DNA of 64,000 nucleotides. It comes from Nocardioides kribbensis (GTDB lineage Bacteria; Actinomycetota; Actinomycetes; Propionibacteriales; Nocardioidaceae). The notes beneath the pieces are model-generated. The model ran no database searches, was not told the origin of the DNA, and worked only from the letters and a program-made list of their open reading frames with translations. The DNA lies in assembly GCF_015070375.1 (NCBI RefSeq), contig NZ_JADCLL010000009.1, positions 1 to 64,000 of the forward strand, read 5' to 3'. Every line of letters begins with the position of its first letter. The first letter of the stretch is position 1. The position numbers and the translations under genes are program-made. This document shows, piece by piece, positions 33,738 through 42,043 of the stretch.

Positions 33738-33743
33738 AGATTA
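33738..33743 (-). promoter_or_regulatory. -10 of a leaderless promoter for the GntR/UTRA gene
   Basis: TAATCT on the minus strand, seven bases (GGGGGGT) before GTG 33730. Confidence 0.45.
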
Positions 33744-33822
33744 GGGAGGCGCGCGGCACCCTGTCCGGCGAATGCGCAACCTCGGGCGCCCCAGGGGTGA
33801 GCCCGCGCCGCGCCCCCCTCCC

Positions 33823-33828
33823 TACCCT
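33823..33828 (+). promoter_or_regulatory. -10 of a leaderless promoter for the SRPBCC gene
   Basis: TACCCT, six bases (CGACCC) before the ATG at 33835. Confidence 0.4.
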
Positions 33829-33834
33829 CGACCC

Positions 33835-34278
33835 ATGCACGTCGAGCGCACCTTCACCGTCCCGCGGCCCGTCGAGGCCGTCTTCGACTACCTCAGCGAC
33901 TTCGCGCACACCACCGAGTGGGACCCCGGCACCGTCACCACCACCCGCACCTCCGGCGACGGCGGCGTCGGCACGACGTACGCCAACACCTCGCAGTTCA
34001 TGGGCCGCACGGTCGACCTGACCTACGAGACGACGGCCTTCGAGCGGCCCTCCCGCGTGCAGTTCCGCGGCACCAACAAGTCCGCGACCGCGACCGACAC
34101 GCTGAGCTTCTCCCCCGACGCCGACGGCAGCGCGACCCGCATCCACTACCGGGCCGACTTCGACTTCGGCTTCCTGCTCAACCTGGTGGCACCCGTCGTG
34201 CTGCGCGGCAAGCTCGACGCCCTCGCCGACGAGACCGTCGAGCAGATCACCCGCACGCTGCTGAACAAGGCCGTCTGA
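33835..34278 (+). CDS. SRPBCC (START-like) family protein
   Basis: 147 aa. The opening VERTFTVPRPVEAVFDYLSDFAHTTEWDPG is the usual first strand and helix of polyketide-cyclase/dehydrase-type SRPBCC proteins, which hold a hydrophobic ligand in a deep pocket. The rest alternates beta strands and ends in a long C-terminal helix (DALADETVEQITRTLL). No catalytic residues can be assigned. It lies alone between a GntR gene and the SOS-controlled AlkB-like gene. Confidence 0.82.
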   Translation: MHVERTFTVPRPVEAVFDYLSDFAHTTEWDPGTVTTTRTSGDGGVGTTYANTSQFMGRTVDLTYETTAFERPSRVQFRGTNKSATATDTLSFSPDADGSATRIHYRADFDFGFLLNLVAPVVLRGKLDALADETVEQITRTLLNKAV

Positions 34279-34301
34279 CCGGCGGCGCGCCGGCCGATCG
34301 G

Positions 34302-34317
34302 TCGAACACGCGTTCGA
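34302..34317. promoter_or_regulatory. LexA operator (SOS box) upstream of the AlkB-like gene
   Basis: TCGAAC-ACGC-GTTCGA matches exactly the actinobacterial LexA consensus TCGAAC-N4-GTTCGA. It is the core of a larger perfect inverted repeat (34294-34325) with 14-bp arms. It lies 10 bp upstream of a TAGGAT -10 (34328-34333), so it covers the -35 region, as expected of a repressor site. Binding itself is inference. Confidence 0.85.
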
Positions 34318-34327
34318 CCGATCGGTC

Positions 34328-34333
34328 TAGGAT
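34328..34333 (+). promoter_or_regulatory. -10 of a leaderless promoter for the AlkB-like gene
   Basis: TAGGAT, six bases (GACCTC) before GTG 34340; its -35 region would fall inside the SOS box. Confidence 0.5.
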
Positions 34334-34339
34334 GACCTC

Positions 34340-34954
34340 GTGGACTTCCAGTCGTCGCTCTTCGAGGCGCCGGTCGCGCAGGTCGGTGACCTGAGCGCCC
34401 TCGAGCGCCACCCGCTGTCGCACGGCGCGTGGGTCGACGTGCACCGCACGTGGCTCCCCGAGCCCGACGACGTGCTCGCCACCCTGGTCGCCGACGTGCC
34501 GTGGCGCGCCGAGCGACGCCAGATGTACGACCGCCTCGTCGACGTGCCGAGGCTGGTGCACACCTACCTCGTCGGCGACGCCCTGCCCCACCCGCGGCTC
34601 ACGCAGGCCCGCGACGCGCTGAGCGCGCACTACGCCGACGAGCTCGGTGAGCCCTTCCGCACCGCCGGCTGCTGCTACTACCGCGACGGGCGCGACAGCG
34701 TGGCCTGGCACGGCGACACCATCGGGCGCGGCTCGACGCAGGACACGATGGTCGCGATCGTCTCCCTCGGCGACCCGCGACGCCTGGCGCTGCGCCCCCG
34801 CGGCGGCGGGGCCTCGGTGTCCTTCGAGATGGGCCACGGGGACCTGCTCGTCATGGGCGGCTCCTGCCAGCGCACCTGGGAGCACGCCGTGCCGAAGGTC
34901 GCCTCGGCCGGGCCGCGGGTCTCGGTGCAGTTCCGCCCGCTCAACGTGTTCTGA
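34340..34954 (+). CDS. AlkB-like 2-oxoglutarate/Fe(II) dioxygenase (DNA/RNA dealkylation)
   Basis: 204 aa. AlkB proteins reverse 1-methyladenine and 3-methylcytosine damage by oxidative demethylation. The iron-binding HxD is in SVAWHGDTIG and the distal His in TWEHAVPK. The 2-oxoglutarate-binding Arg pair is in PRVSVQFRPLN. The substrate lid region has TAGCCYYRDGRD in place of the E. coli NPG(A)CLINRY type, so it is a divergent actinobacterial type. It starts at GTG 34340, leaderless, behind a canonical SOS box, so induction by LexA cleavage is likely. Confidence 0.9.
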   Translation: MDFQSSLFEAPVAQVGDLSALERHPLSHGAWVDVHRTWLPEPDDVLATLVADVPWRAERRQMYDRLVDVPRLVHTYLVGDALPHPRLTQARDALSAHYADELGEPFRTAGCCYYRDGRDSVAWHGDTIGRGSTQDTMVAIVSLGDPRRLALRPRGGGASVSFEMGHGDLLVMGGSCQRTWEHAVPKVASAGPRVSVQFRPLNVF

Positions 34955-35014
34955 CCGCGCCCACTCACCCCCTTGGGCGGAACAGCGGCCCCCCACCCGT
35001 GGTTGTGTCGAACC

Positions 35015-36469
35015 ATGGACGCCACTGCCACCATCGGCCTGACCGGCCTCGCTGTCATGGGCCGCAACCTGGCCCGCAACATCGCCCGCAACGGGCACAC
35101 CATCGCCGTGCACAACCGCACCGCCGCCAAGATGACCGCGCTCGTCGAGGAGTTCTCCGACGAGGCCCGCGAGGGCGGCGGCGAGCTGGTGGGCTCGGAG
35201 AGCCTCGAGGACTTCGTCGCCTCGATCCAGCAGCCCCGCACCATCCTGGTGATGGTGAAGGCCGGCGAGCCGACCGACGCCGTCATCGACGAGCTGGTGC
35301 CGCTGCTCGACGAGGGCGACATCGTCGTCGACGCCGGCAACGCGCACTTCACCGACACCCTGCGCCGCCAGCAGGCCCTCGAGGAGAAGGGCCTGCACTT
35401 CGTGGGCATGGGCGTCTCGGGCGGCGAGGAGGGCGCCCTCAACGGGCCCTCGATCATGGTGGGCGGCTCCGAGCACGCCTACGAGAACCTCGGCCCCGTG
35501 ATGGAGTCGATCGCCGCGGTCGTCGACGGCACCCCGTGCAGCACCCACGTCGGTCCCGACGGCGCCGGGCACTTCGTCAAGATGGTGCACAACGGCATCG
35601 AGTACGCCGACATGCAGCTGATCGCGGAGTCCTTCGACCTGCTGCGCACCGTCGGCGGCCTCGAGCCCGCCGAGATCGCCGACGTCTTCGACGAGTGGAA
35701 CCGCGGCGACCTCGAGTCCTTCCTCATCGAGATGACCGCCGACGTCCTGCGCCACACCGACGCCGAGACGGGCAAGCCCTTCGTCGACGTCGTGCTCGAC
35801 CAGGCCGAGCAGAAGGGCACCGGCCGCTGGACCGTGCAGAGCGCCCTCGACCTCGGCGTGCCGATCACCGGCATCGCGGAGGCGACCTTCGCCCGCAGCC
35901 TCTCGGGCCACGCCGAGCAGCGCGCCGCGGCCCGCGAGATGTTCTCCACCACCTCCGAGGAGCACACCGTCGAGGTCGACCGCGACGCCTTCGTCGACCA
36001 GGTGCGCGCGGCGCTCTACGCCTCCAAGGTCGTGGCCTACGCGCAGGGCTTCGACCAGATCGCGGCCGGCGCGGAGGAGCACGGCTGGGACATCGACCTC
36101 GGCAGCATCGCCACCATCTGGCGCGGCGGCTGCATCATCCGGGCGCAGTTCCTGGACCGCATCAAGGAGGCCTACGCCGAGGAGCCCGACCTCACCACGC
36201 TGCTGACCACGCCCTACTTCGCCGACGCGGTCAAGGGCGGCGTCGACGCCTGGCGCGACGTGGTGGCCACCGCGGCGCAGGCCGGCGTGCCGATCCCGGC
36301 CTTCGCCTCCTCGCTGTCCTATTTCGACGGGCTGCGGCGCGGCCGCCTGCCCGCCGCGCTCATCCAGGGCCTGCGCGACAACTTCGGCGCCCACACCTAC
36401 CAGCGGGTCGACCGCGACGGCTCCTTCCACACCACGTGGGCGGGCGACCGCACCGAGCAGGAGGCCTGA
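35015..36469 (+). CDS. gnd: 6-phosphogluconate dehydrogenase (decarboxylating)
   Basis: 484 aa, the long form. It makes ribulose 5-phosphate, CO2 and NADPH in the oxidative pentose phosphate pathway. Seen: the Rossmann start [20 protein letters not shown] with HNRT (NADP-preferring), [19 protein letters not shown], the active-site [13 protein letters not shown] (Lys and His/Asn) and the C-terminal domain with [15 protein letters not shown] and YFDGLR. The ATG at 35015 matches the family start. An aldo/keto reductase gene begins one base after its stop. Confidence 0.97.
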   Translation: MDATATIGLTGLAVMGRNLARNIARNGHTIAVHNRTAAKMTALVEEFSDEAREGGGELVGSESLEDFVASIQQPRTILVMVKAGEPTDAVIDELVPLLDEGDIVVDAGNAHFTDTLRRQQALEEKGLHFVGMGVSGGEEGALNGPSIMVGGSEHAYENLGPVMESIAAVVDGTPCSTHVGPDGAGHFVKMVHNGIEYADMQLIAESFDLLRTVGGLEPAEIADVFDEWNRGDLESFLIEMTADVLRHTDAETGKPFVDVVLDQAEQKGTGRWTVQSALDLGVPITGIAEATFARSLSGHAEQRAAAREMFSTTSEEHTVEVDRDAFVDQVRAALYASKVVAYAQGFDQIAAGAEEHGWDIDLGSIATIWRGGCIIRAQFLDRIKEAYAEEPDLTTLLTTPYFADAVKGGVDAWRDVVATAAQAGVPIPAFASSLSYFDGLRRGRLPAALIQGLRDNFGAHTYQRVDRDGSFHTTWAGDRTEQEA

Positions 36470-36470
36470 C

Positions 36471-37322
36471 GTGACCGGCACGAGCGACACCTTCCGCATC
36501 GGCGGCGACCTGCCCGTGACCCGTCTGGGCTACGGCACGATGCAGCTCACGGGCGAGGGCGTCTGGGGGCCGCCCGAGGACCACGACGGCGCGATCGCCG
36601 TGCTCCGCCGCGCAGTCGAGCTCGGCGTCACCCTCTTCGACACCGCCGACTCCTACGGCCCCGAGGTCGCCGAGGACCTGCTCCGCGAGGCGCTGCACCC
36701 CTACGCCGACGACGTCGTCATCGCCACCAAGGCCGGCCTGACCCGCACCGGTCCCGGCCAGTGGATCCCGGTCGGTCGCCCGTCGTACCTGCGCCAGCAG
36801 TGCGAGCTGAGCCTGCGCCGCCTCGGCCTCGAGCGCATCGACCTCTTCCAGCTGCACCGCATCGACCCCGAGGTCGCGCTGGAGGACCAGGTCGGCGAGC
36901 TGGCCGCGCTGCAGCAGGAGGGCAAGATCCGCCACATCGGGCTCTCCGAGGTCAGCGTCGAGCAGACCCGGGCCGCCCGCGAGGTCGCGACCATCGCCAC
37001 CGTGCAGAACCTCTACAACCTCGCCGACCGCAGCGCCGAGGAGCTCGTGGACTACTGCGAGGCGGAGGGGATCGGCTTCATCCCGTGGTTCCCCCTCGCC
37101 ACCGGCGCGCTGTCGAAGGACGACGGACCGCTGGCGGCGGCGAGCCGCGAGCACGACGCCACGCCCTCGCAGCTCGCGCTGGCCTGGCTGCTGCGCCGCT
37201 CCCCTGTCATGCTGCCGATCCCGGGCACGAAGAGCCTGGACCACCTCGAGTCCAACACCGCGGCGGCCGGGATCGACCTGAGCGACACCGAGTTCGAGGC
37301 GCTGGCCCGGGCCACGGCCTGA
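36471..37322 (+). CDS. Aldo/keto reductase
   Basis: 283 aa. The AKR tetrad is visible: DTADSYG (Asp and Tyr), VIATKAGL (Lys) and FQLHRID (His), with the C-terminal NADPH-binding region [18 protein letters not shown] 36471 follows the gnd stop after a single base, so the two are one operon; an NADPH-using reductase beside an NADPH-making dehydrogenase is plausible. Substrate unknown. Confidence 0.92.
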   Translation: MTGTSDTFRIGGDLPVTRLGYGTMQLTGEGVWGPPEDHDGAIAVLRRAVELGVTLFDTADSYGPEVAEDLLREALHPYADDVVIATKAGLTRTGPGQWIPVGRPSYLRQQCELSLRRLGLERIDLFQLHRIDPEVALEDQVGELAALQQEGKIRHIGLSEVSVEQTRAAREVATIATVQNLYNLADRSAEELVDYCEAEGIGFIPWFPLATGALSKDDGPLAAASREHDATPSQLALAWLLRRSPVMLPIPGTKSLDHLESNTAAAGIDLSDTEFEALARATA

Positions 37323-37352
37323 CCCCCCTTCCCCACCACCAGGAGACGACCG

Positions 37353-37718
37353 ATGAGCACCCAGTCCCACGAGCCCACCGCGGGCGACCGCGGCACCGGC
37401 ACCGACCCCACGCCCACCCCGACCGACACCGGCTCGAGCCGCCACGAGGACCCGCTGCGCGGCTCACGCACCAGCGGCCTCTGGGTCGCCGTCATCGCCT
37501 CGATCGTGGTGCTGGTGCTGCTGGTGGTCTTCATCATGCAGAACACCGAGCGGGTCACCGTGGCCTTCCTGCCCTGGGAGGCCGAGCTGCCCCAGGCCGC
37601 CGCCCTGCTCATCGCCGCCGCCGCGGGCATGCTGCTGGCCGGCATCGTCGGCAGCATGCGCATCCTGCAGCTGCGACGCCGCGTCAAGCGCGAGGTGAAG
37701 GTCAACCGCAAGGGCTGA
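37353..37718 (+). CDS. LapA-domain (DUF1049-like) membrane protein
   Basis: 121 aa with a Thr/Pro-rich N-terminal 40 residues, then two membrane spans (about 44-64 and 78-100) with QNTERVTVAFLPWEAELP between, typical of the LapA/DUF1049 family, and a basic tail (RRRVKREVKVNRKG). Family members help assemble lipopolysaccharide in Gram-negative bacteria; in actinobacteria the role is unknown. AGGAGACGACC precedes the ATG. Confidence 0.85.
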   Translation: MSTQSHEPTAGDRGTGTDPTPTPTDTGSSRHEDPLRGSRTSGLWVAVIASIVVLVLLVVFIMQNTERVTVAFLPWEAELPQAAALLIAAAAGMLLAGIVGSMRILQLRRRVKREVKVNRKG

Positions 37719-37767
37719 CCGCGGTCGATTCCGCCGTCTCCGGCGCAGGTGCGAGACTGCGCCGGAG

Positions 37768-39087
37768 ATGAGCACCAGCACCCCCGGCAGCACCGGCACG
37801 ACCGACCGCCCGACCCTCGCGTCCTTCTGGCACGACCTGCCCCGGGAAGGGCGGTTGCTGCTGTCGGTGGTGGTCCTGGAGTTCTTCGGCACCGGTCTGG
37901 TGCTGCCCTTCCAGGTCGTCTACCTCAACGAGGTCCGCGGCTTCGCCCTCGCCGACGTCGGCCTGCTGCTCGCGGTGCCCCCGCTGATCGGCTTCCTCAT
38001 CGTCGGCCCCGGCGGAGCCCTCATCGACCGCATCGGGGCCCGGCGGGTGCTGCTCGCCTCGCTGCTCCTGCTGGTCGCCGGCAACGCCCTCCTCGCCTTC
38101 GCCTCGACCATGCTGCTGGCGGGGGTGGCGCTGACGCTGAACGGCGTCGCCTTCGGCGTCTCCTGGCCGGCCTCCCAGAGCTTCATCGCCGCCGTCGTGC
38201 CGGCCGCGCTGCGCCAGCGCTACTTCGGCGTCAACTTCACCCTGCTCAACCTCGGCATCGGGATCGGCGGGATCCTCGGCGGGGTGCTGGTCGACGTCGA
38301 GCAGGTCTCGACCTTCCAGGCCATCTACCTCGGCGACGCCGCGAGCTACCTGCCCGCGATCGTCCTGCTCCTCGGCCCGCTGCGCCACGTGGCCGGGCGG
38401 CCTGACCACGACACCGCGACCACCGGGCCGTCGGTCGGCTACCTCGTGGTCCTGCGCCGGCCCGCCGTGGCCTCGCTCATGGTGCTGGGCTTCGTGTCGT
38501 CCTTCGTCGGCTACTCCCAGCTCAACGCCGGGATGCCGGCCTACGCCCGCGCCGTCGGCGAGGTCTCGACCCAGGGGCTGGGCCTGGCCTTCGGCGCCAA
38601 CACCCTGGTCATCGTGGTGCTCCAGCTGTTCGTGCTCCAGCGCATCGAGGGCCTGCGGCGCACCCGGGTCATCGCGGTGATGGCGGTGATCTGGTCGCTG
38701 GCCTGGCTCTGCCTCGGCGCCACCGGGCTGGTCGCCGGCACCGTCGCGGCCACCGTGCTCGTCGCCGCCTGCGCCTCCGTCTTCGCCCTCGGCGAGACCC
38801 TGCTCCAGCCGACGATCCCCGCACTCGTCAACGACCTGGCCCCCGACCACCTGCGGGGTCGCTACAACGCCCTCAGCTCGGCCTCCTTCCAGGCCGCCGC
38901 CGTCATCGCCCCGCCGGTCTCCGGCTTCCTCATCGGCCACGCGCTGGGCGAGGTCTACATCGGGCTGCTCGTGGTCGGGTGCCTGCTGTGCGGCGCCCTG
39001 GCCGTGCTGCGCCTGGAGCCCCAGCTCGACCCCGTCACCAACGGGGTGCGGCCCCGCCCCGACCGGTCGGGCGCCGCGGTCGACTGA
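37768..39087 (+). CDS. Major facilitator superfamily exporter
   Basis: 439 aa, about 12 membrane helices. The MFS loop 2-3 motif appears as GPGGALIDRIGARRVL after the second helix, and the start has a 25-residue polar segment. Overall pattern fits a drug/metabolite:H+ antiporter (12-TM DHA1 type). CCGGAG precedes the ATG. Its last 53 bp overlap the end of the convergent mftF gene. Confidence 0.87.
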   Translation: MSTSTPGSTGTTDRPTLASFWHDLPREGRLLLSVVVLEFFGTGLVLPFQVVYLNEVRGFALADVGLLLAVPPLIGFLIVGPGGALIDRIGARRVLLASLLLLVAGNALLAFASTMLLAGVALTLNGVAFGVSWPASQSFIAAVVPAALRQRYFGVNFTLLNLGIGIGGILGGVLVDVEQVSTFQAIYLGDAASYLPAIVLLLGPLRHVAGRPDHDTATTGPSVGYLVVLRRPAVASLMVLGFVSSFVGYSQLNAGMPAYARAVGEVSTQGLGLAFGANTLVIVVLQLFVLQRIEGLRRTRVIAVMAVIWSLAWLCLGATGLVAGTVAATVLVAACASVFALGETLLQPTIPALVNDLAPDHLRGRYNALSSASFQAAAVIAPPVSGFLIGHALGEVYIGLLVVGCLLCGALAVLRLEPQLDPVTNGVRPRPDRSGAAVD

Positions 39088-40489
39088 CCCGCACGGGCAC
39101 CAGCGCGCGCACCGAGCCCTCCCGCAGGGCACCGGCCCACACACCGGCCCCGTAGGCCACGTCGTCGAGGCGGCGCAGGGCGGCGTACGGGAGCAGGCCG
39201 AGGCGCGGACCGGTGCGGCGGTGGTCGGCGACGGCGTCGAGCACCCCCACCACCACGACCGTACGCCGGGCCCGTCGCGAGACGACCGCGGCGAGCAGGG
39301 CCGTGGGCCACTGCTCGCGCAGCAGCACCGACCCGCTCCCCCACAGCGCCGCCACCGCCTCCTCGAGCACCACGACCGCGGCCGCCCGCACCGGGCGGGG
39401 CGACCCGTCGCGCCGCAGGCCGCGGGTGCGCCCGACGAGCGCGAGGCCCGCCGCGGCGCCGGTCACCGCCAGCGCCCGCCGCCCGAGCAGGGGCGCGCCC
39501 ACGAGCCCGCCCAGCAGCGCGACGGTCCACGGACGCATCACCAGCGAGGCCGCCGCCTGCGGGTGGCGGGCGGCCAGCGGAGCCGCGGAGGTGCCGTAGA
39601 AGGCCTTGCGCCCGGCCCAGGCCGCCACGCCGGTCCGGTGCTCGTGACGCACGTGGGCGCCGGGCTCGTAGCGCACCCGCCAGCCCGCGGCGAGCAGGCG
39701 GCGCACCAGGTCGACGTCCTCGCCGCAGCGCAGCCGGGGGTCGAAGCCGTCGCCCAGCGCCGCGGTGCGGGCCAGGAGGCAGGCGCCGGGGAGGTAGGAG
39801 ACTCGGCCGCCCGCGCGCACCGCCGCCGGCGCCGGGCCCAGGTCGAGGGAGGAGCGCGCCTGCTCGTAGCGGGCGACCGCGCCGTCGCCGGGGCGCGCGG
39901 CGGGCCCCAGCACCCGCGGCGCGACCACGGCCAGCGACGGGTCGTCCAGGTGCGGCAGCAGTCGCTCGAGCCAGCCCGGCTCCGGCACGACGTCGACGTC
40001 GACGAACGCGACGCAGGGCGTGGTCACCTCCCGCAGGCCGCTGTCACGGGCTGCGGCGGGGCCGCGGTTGCGCCGGTGCGCCACCAGTCGCGCGCCGTGG
40101 GCGAGCACCACCGCCGCGACCTCGCCCGGGGCGCGCGAGGCGTCGTCGACGACCACGACCTCCACCCCGGGTGGGAGGTCCTCGCGCAGCGCGGCGAGCA
40201 GCCGGCCCAGTCGCACCGCGTCGTCGCGCACCGGCACCACCACGCTGACCTCGCGGGCGTCCACCGGCCGCGGCGTGACCAGCGGGTCGGCCAGGTCGGC
40301 GTCGAGGAGCCGGCGGGCGAGCTCGCCCCCGACCGGTCCGGCCGCGACAGCGGCGGCCTCCGCGTCGTCGAGGCGCACCAGGCCGGACTCGCCGCCGACC
40401 CCGCCAGCGACCCCGAGCAGGGAGCGGCCGCCGTCGCAGACGTGGGTGCGCGCCGAGAGCGTCGCGAGGGGCTCGGTCGGTGGCCGCAC
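39035..40489 (-). CDS. mftF: Mycofactocin glycosyltransferase
   Basis: 484 aa, leaderless start at GTG 40489. The N-terminal ~70 residues (RTHVCDGGRSLLGV..RLDDAEA) followed by a GT2 domain (SVVVPVRDDAVRLGRLLAAL, VVVVDDAS, FVDVDVVPEPGWL, GGRVSYLPGACLLARTAALG, RCGEDVDLVRRL) are the pattern of MftF. A hydrophobic C-terminal region follows. MftF adds a beta-1,4-glucose chain to the redox cofactor mycofactocin. The other mft genes (A-E) are not in the window, but the divergent neighbour is the mycofactocin-dependent alcohol dehydrogenase, which supports the assignment. Confidence 0.87.
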   Translation of the reverse strand: MRPPTEPLATLSARTHVCDGGRSLLGVAGGVGGESGLVRLDDAEAAAVAAGPVGGELARRLLDADLADPLVTPRPVDAREVSVVVPVRDDAVRLGRLLAALREDLPPGVEVVVVDDASRAPGEVAAVVLAHGARLVAHRRNRGPAAARDSGLREVTTPCVAFVDVDVVPEPGWLERLLPHLDDPSLAVVAPRVLGPAARPGDGAVARYEQARSSLDLGPAPAAVRAGGRVSYLPGACLLARTAALGDGFDPRLRCGEDVDLVRRLLAAGWRVRYEPGAHVRHEHRTGVAAWAGRKAFYGTSAAPLAARHPQAAASLVMRPWTVALLGGLVGAPLLGRRALAVTGAAAGLALVGRTRGLRRDGSPRPVRAAAVVVLEEAVAALWGSGSVLLREQWPTALLAAVVSRRARRTVVVVGVLDAVADHRRTGPRLGLLPYAALRRLDDVAYGAGVWAGALREGSVRALVPVRVSRPRRPTGRGGAAPRW

Positions 40490-40495
40490 CCGCTC

Positions 40496-40501
40496 ACGCT
40501 A
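40496..40501 (-). promoter_or_regulatory. -10 of a leaderless promoter for mftF
   Basis: TAGCGT on the minus strand, six bases (GAGCGG) before GTG 40489. The same hexamer is found in the mno promoter (40625-40630) and before coxS (61496-61501). Confidence 0.45.
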
Positions 40502-40543
40502 GGCACCGGCGCGACCCGGCGCACCCCTCCCCGGGCCGTGGCC

Positions 40544-40577
40544 GACCTGTCCCGACGGGCAGGTCCCCACTGCCCCG
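40544..40577. promoter_or_regulatory. Candidate regulator binding region between mftF and mno
   Basis: Two overlapping dyads. GACCTG (40544-40549) pairs with CAGGTC (40560-40565). GGGCAG (40557-40562) pairs with CTGCCC (40570-40575). The second resembles a perfect repeat before the DUF4242-like gene (49486-49505): both read ACGGGCAGG, a short C-rich gap, then CTGCCC. Binding by the local NarL-type regulator is inference. Confidence 0.5.
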
Positions 40578-40624
40578 CCAGGGTGTTTCCGCGTCCTCGT
40601 CTGTCGGTGCGGTCCCCACGCTCC

Positions 40625-40630
40625 TAGCGT
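40625..40630 (+). promoter_or_regulatory. -10 hexamer of the mno promoter
   Basis: TAGCGT, within the dyad ACGCT-CCT-AGCGT (40618-40630). The leader of about 36 nt ends in AGGAGG (40660-40665), seven bases before the ATG. No good -35 is seen, which suits an activator-dependent promoter. Confidence 0.45.
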
Positions 40631-40671
40631 CCGCAGGGCGAGCACCAGCCAGCGCGACCAGGAGGTCCCAC

Positions 40672-41964
40672 ATGCAAGTCGACGAGCTGCTCAAGCCCTT
40701 CCCGATCAAGGAGTTCCACCCCTTCCCCCGTGCCCTCATGGGTCCGGGCGCCCACGAGATGATCGGGCCCGAGGCCCTCAAGATGGGCTTCCGCAAGACC
40801 CTCGTGATGACGTCGGGCCTGCGCGGCACCGACATCGTGCACAAGATCGTGGAGTCGATGAAGTACCACGGCCTCGAGGTCGTCGTGTACGACAAGGTCG
40901 AGTCCAACCCCAAGGACTACAACGTCATGGACTCCGTGGCGCTCTACCAGCAGAACGAGTGCGACTCCTTCGTCTCCATCGGGGGCGGCTCCTCCCACGA
41001 CGCCTGCAAGGGCGCGCGGGTCTCGGTGGCCCACGACGGGCGCAACGTCAACGAGTTCGAGGGCTTCAACATGTCCGAGAACCCGAAGAACCCGCCCCAC
41101 ATCGCGGTCTCGACCACGGCCGGCACCGGCTCGGAGACCTCGTGGGCCTACGTCATCACCGACACCACGACCGACCCCGACAACCCGCACAAGTACGTCG
41201 CCTTCGACGACGCCTCGGTGACGAGCCTGGCCATCGACGACCCGGTGCTCTACTTCGACTGCCCGGTCGACTACACCGCCCAGTGCGGCTTCGACGTGCT
41301 CGCCCACGCCAGCGAGCCCTACGTCTCGCGGCTGAACTTCGAGCCGTCGCTCGGCAACGCGATCCGCGCGATCAAGCTGACCTCGGAGAACCTGCGCGAG
41401 GCGGTCTGGAACGGCCAGGACCTCAAGGGCCGCGAGGGCATGATGTACGCCCAGTACATCGCCGCCCAGGCCTTCAACTCCGGCGGCCTCGGGATCATCC
41501 ACTCCATCTCGCACGCCGTGTCGGCCTTCTACGACACCCACCACGGCCTCAACAACGCCATCGCGCTGCCGCGCGTGTGGGCCTTCAACATGCCCGCGCA
41601 GTACGCCCGCTTCGCCGACATCGCCGAGGCGATGGGCATCGACACCCACGGCATGACCAAGCCGCAGGCCGCCGACGCCGCGCTCGCCGCCGCCATCCGG
41701 CTGCTGCGCGACGTGGGCATCACCGAGAAGTTCACCGACGTCACCAAGGACAGCTACTCCAAGAACCGGCTCGGCGAGGGACCGACCGCGTTCTACGAGA
41801 ACGCCGGGGTCATCACCGGCGACGCCGCCGACGTCGACCGCATCACCCACCACGTCCTCGGCGACGCCTGCACCCCGGGCAACGCCAAGGAGTGCACCTT
41901 CGAGACGGTGCGCCCCGTGGTCGACCACTGCATGAACGGCGACCTGGACGACCTGCTCAGCTGA
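40672..41964 (+). CDS. mno: NDMA-dependent methanol/alcohol dehydrogenase (type III, mycofactocin-linked)
   Basis: 430 aa, iron-type alcohol dehydrogenase of the Mno/Mdo subgroup, which oxidises methanol and other alcohols with a tightly held nicotinamide and passes electrons to mycofactocin. The opening FPIKEFHPFPRALMGPGAHEMIG is specific to this subgroup. GGGSSHDACKG is the nucleotide site. Metal ligands fall in the exact family spacing: Asp208, His212, His277 and His291 (FDVLAH; IIHSISH; THHGLNNA). Start ATG with AGGAGG. It heads a likely operon mno-moxR-VWA-mftM, with a hairpin after the stop. It is the core enzyme of this locus. Confidence 0.93.
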   Translation: MQVDELLKPFPIKEFHPFPRALMGPGAHEMIGPEALKMGFRKTLVMTSGLRGTDIVHKIVESMKYHGLEVVVYDKVESNPKDYNVMDSVALYQQNECDSFVSIGGGSSHDACKGARVSVAHDGRNVNEFEGFNMSENPKNPPHIAVSTTAGTGSETSWAYVITDTTTDPDNPHKYVAFDDASVTSLAIDDPVLYFDCPVDYTAQCGFDVLAHASEPYVSRLNFEPSLGNAIRAIKLTSENLREAVWNGQDLKGREGMMYAQYIAAQAFNSGGLGIIHSISHAVSAFYDTHHGLNNAIALPRVWAFNMPAQYARFADIAEAMGIDTHGMTKPQAADAALAAAIRLLRDVGITEKFTDVTKDSYSKNRLGEGPTAFYENAGVITGDAADVDRITHHVLGDACTPGNAKECTFETVRPVVDHCMNGDLDDLLS

Positions 41965-41970
41965 CGCCGC

Positions 41971-42002
41971 CGCGCGGCGGGCGCTCCCACGCCCGCCGCG
42001 CG
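41971..42002 (+). terminator. GC-rich hairpin between mno and moxR
   Basis: Thirteen-bp stem (41971-41983 with 41990-42002) and six-base loop CTCCCA, without a T run. Starting 7 nt after the mno stop it could partly end transcription or stabilise the upstream mno mRNA, giving more dehydrogenase than accessory proteins. Confidence 0.45.
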
Positions 42003-42043
42003 CCGGTCAGGTCCCGCCCACCCCCAGAGCCCAGGAGCAGCGC

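Noticed and set aside
34294..34325. Reading the 32-bp inverted repeat as a terminator of the SRPBCC gene
   Set aside because: No T run, and the core is an exact LexA site placed correctly for the AlkB-like promoter. A secondary terminator role is not excluded.
34247..36499. 750-codon minus-strand open frame over gnd and the AlkB-like gene
   Set aside because: Shadow of gnd; the sense strand gives clear 6-phosphogluconate dehydrogenase motifs.
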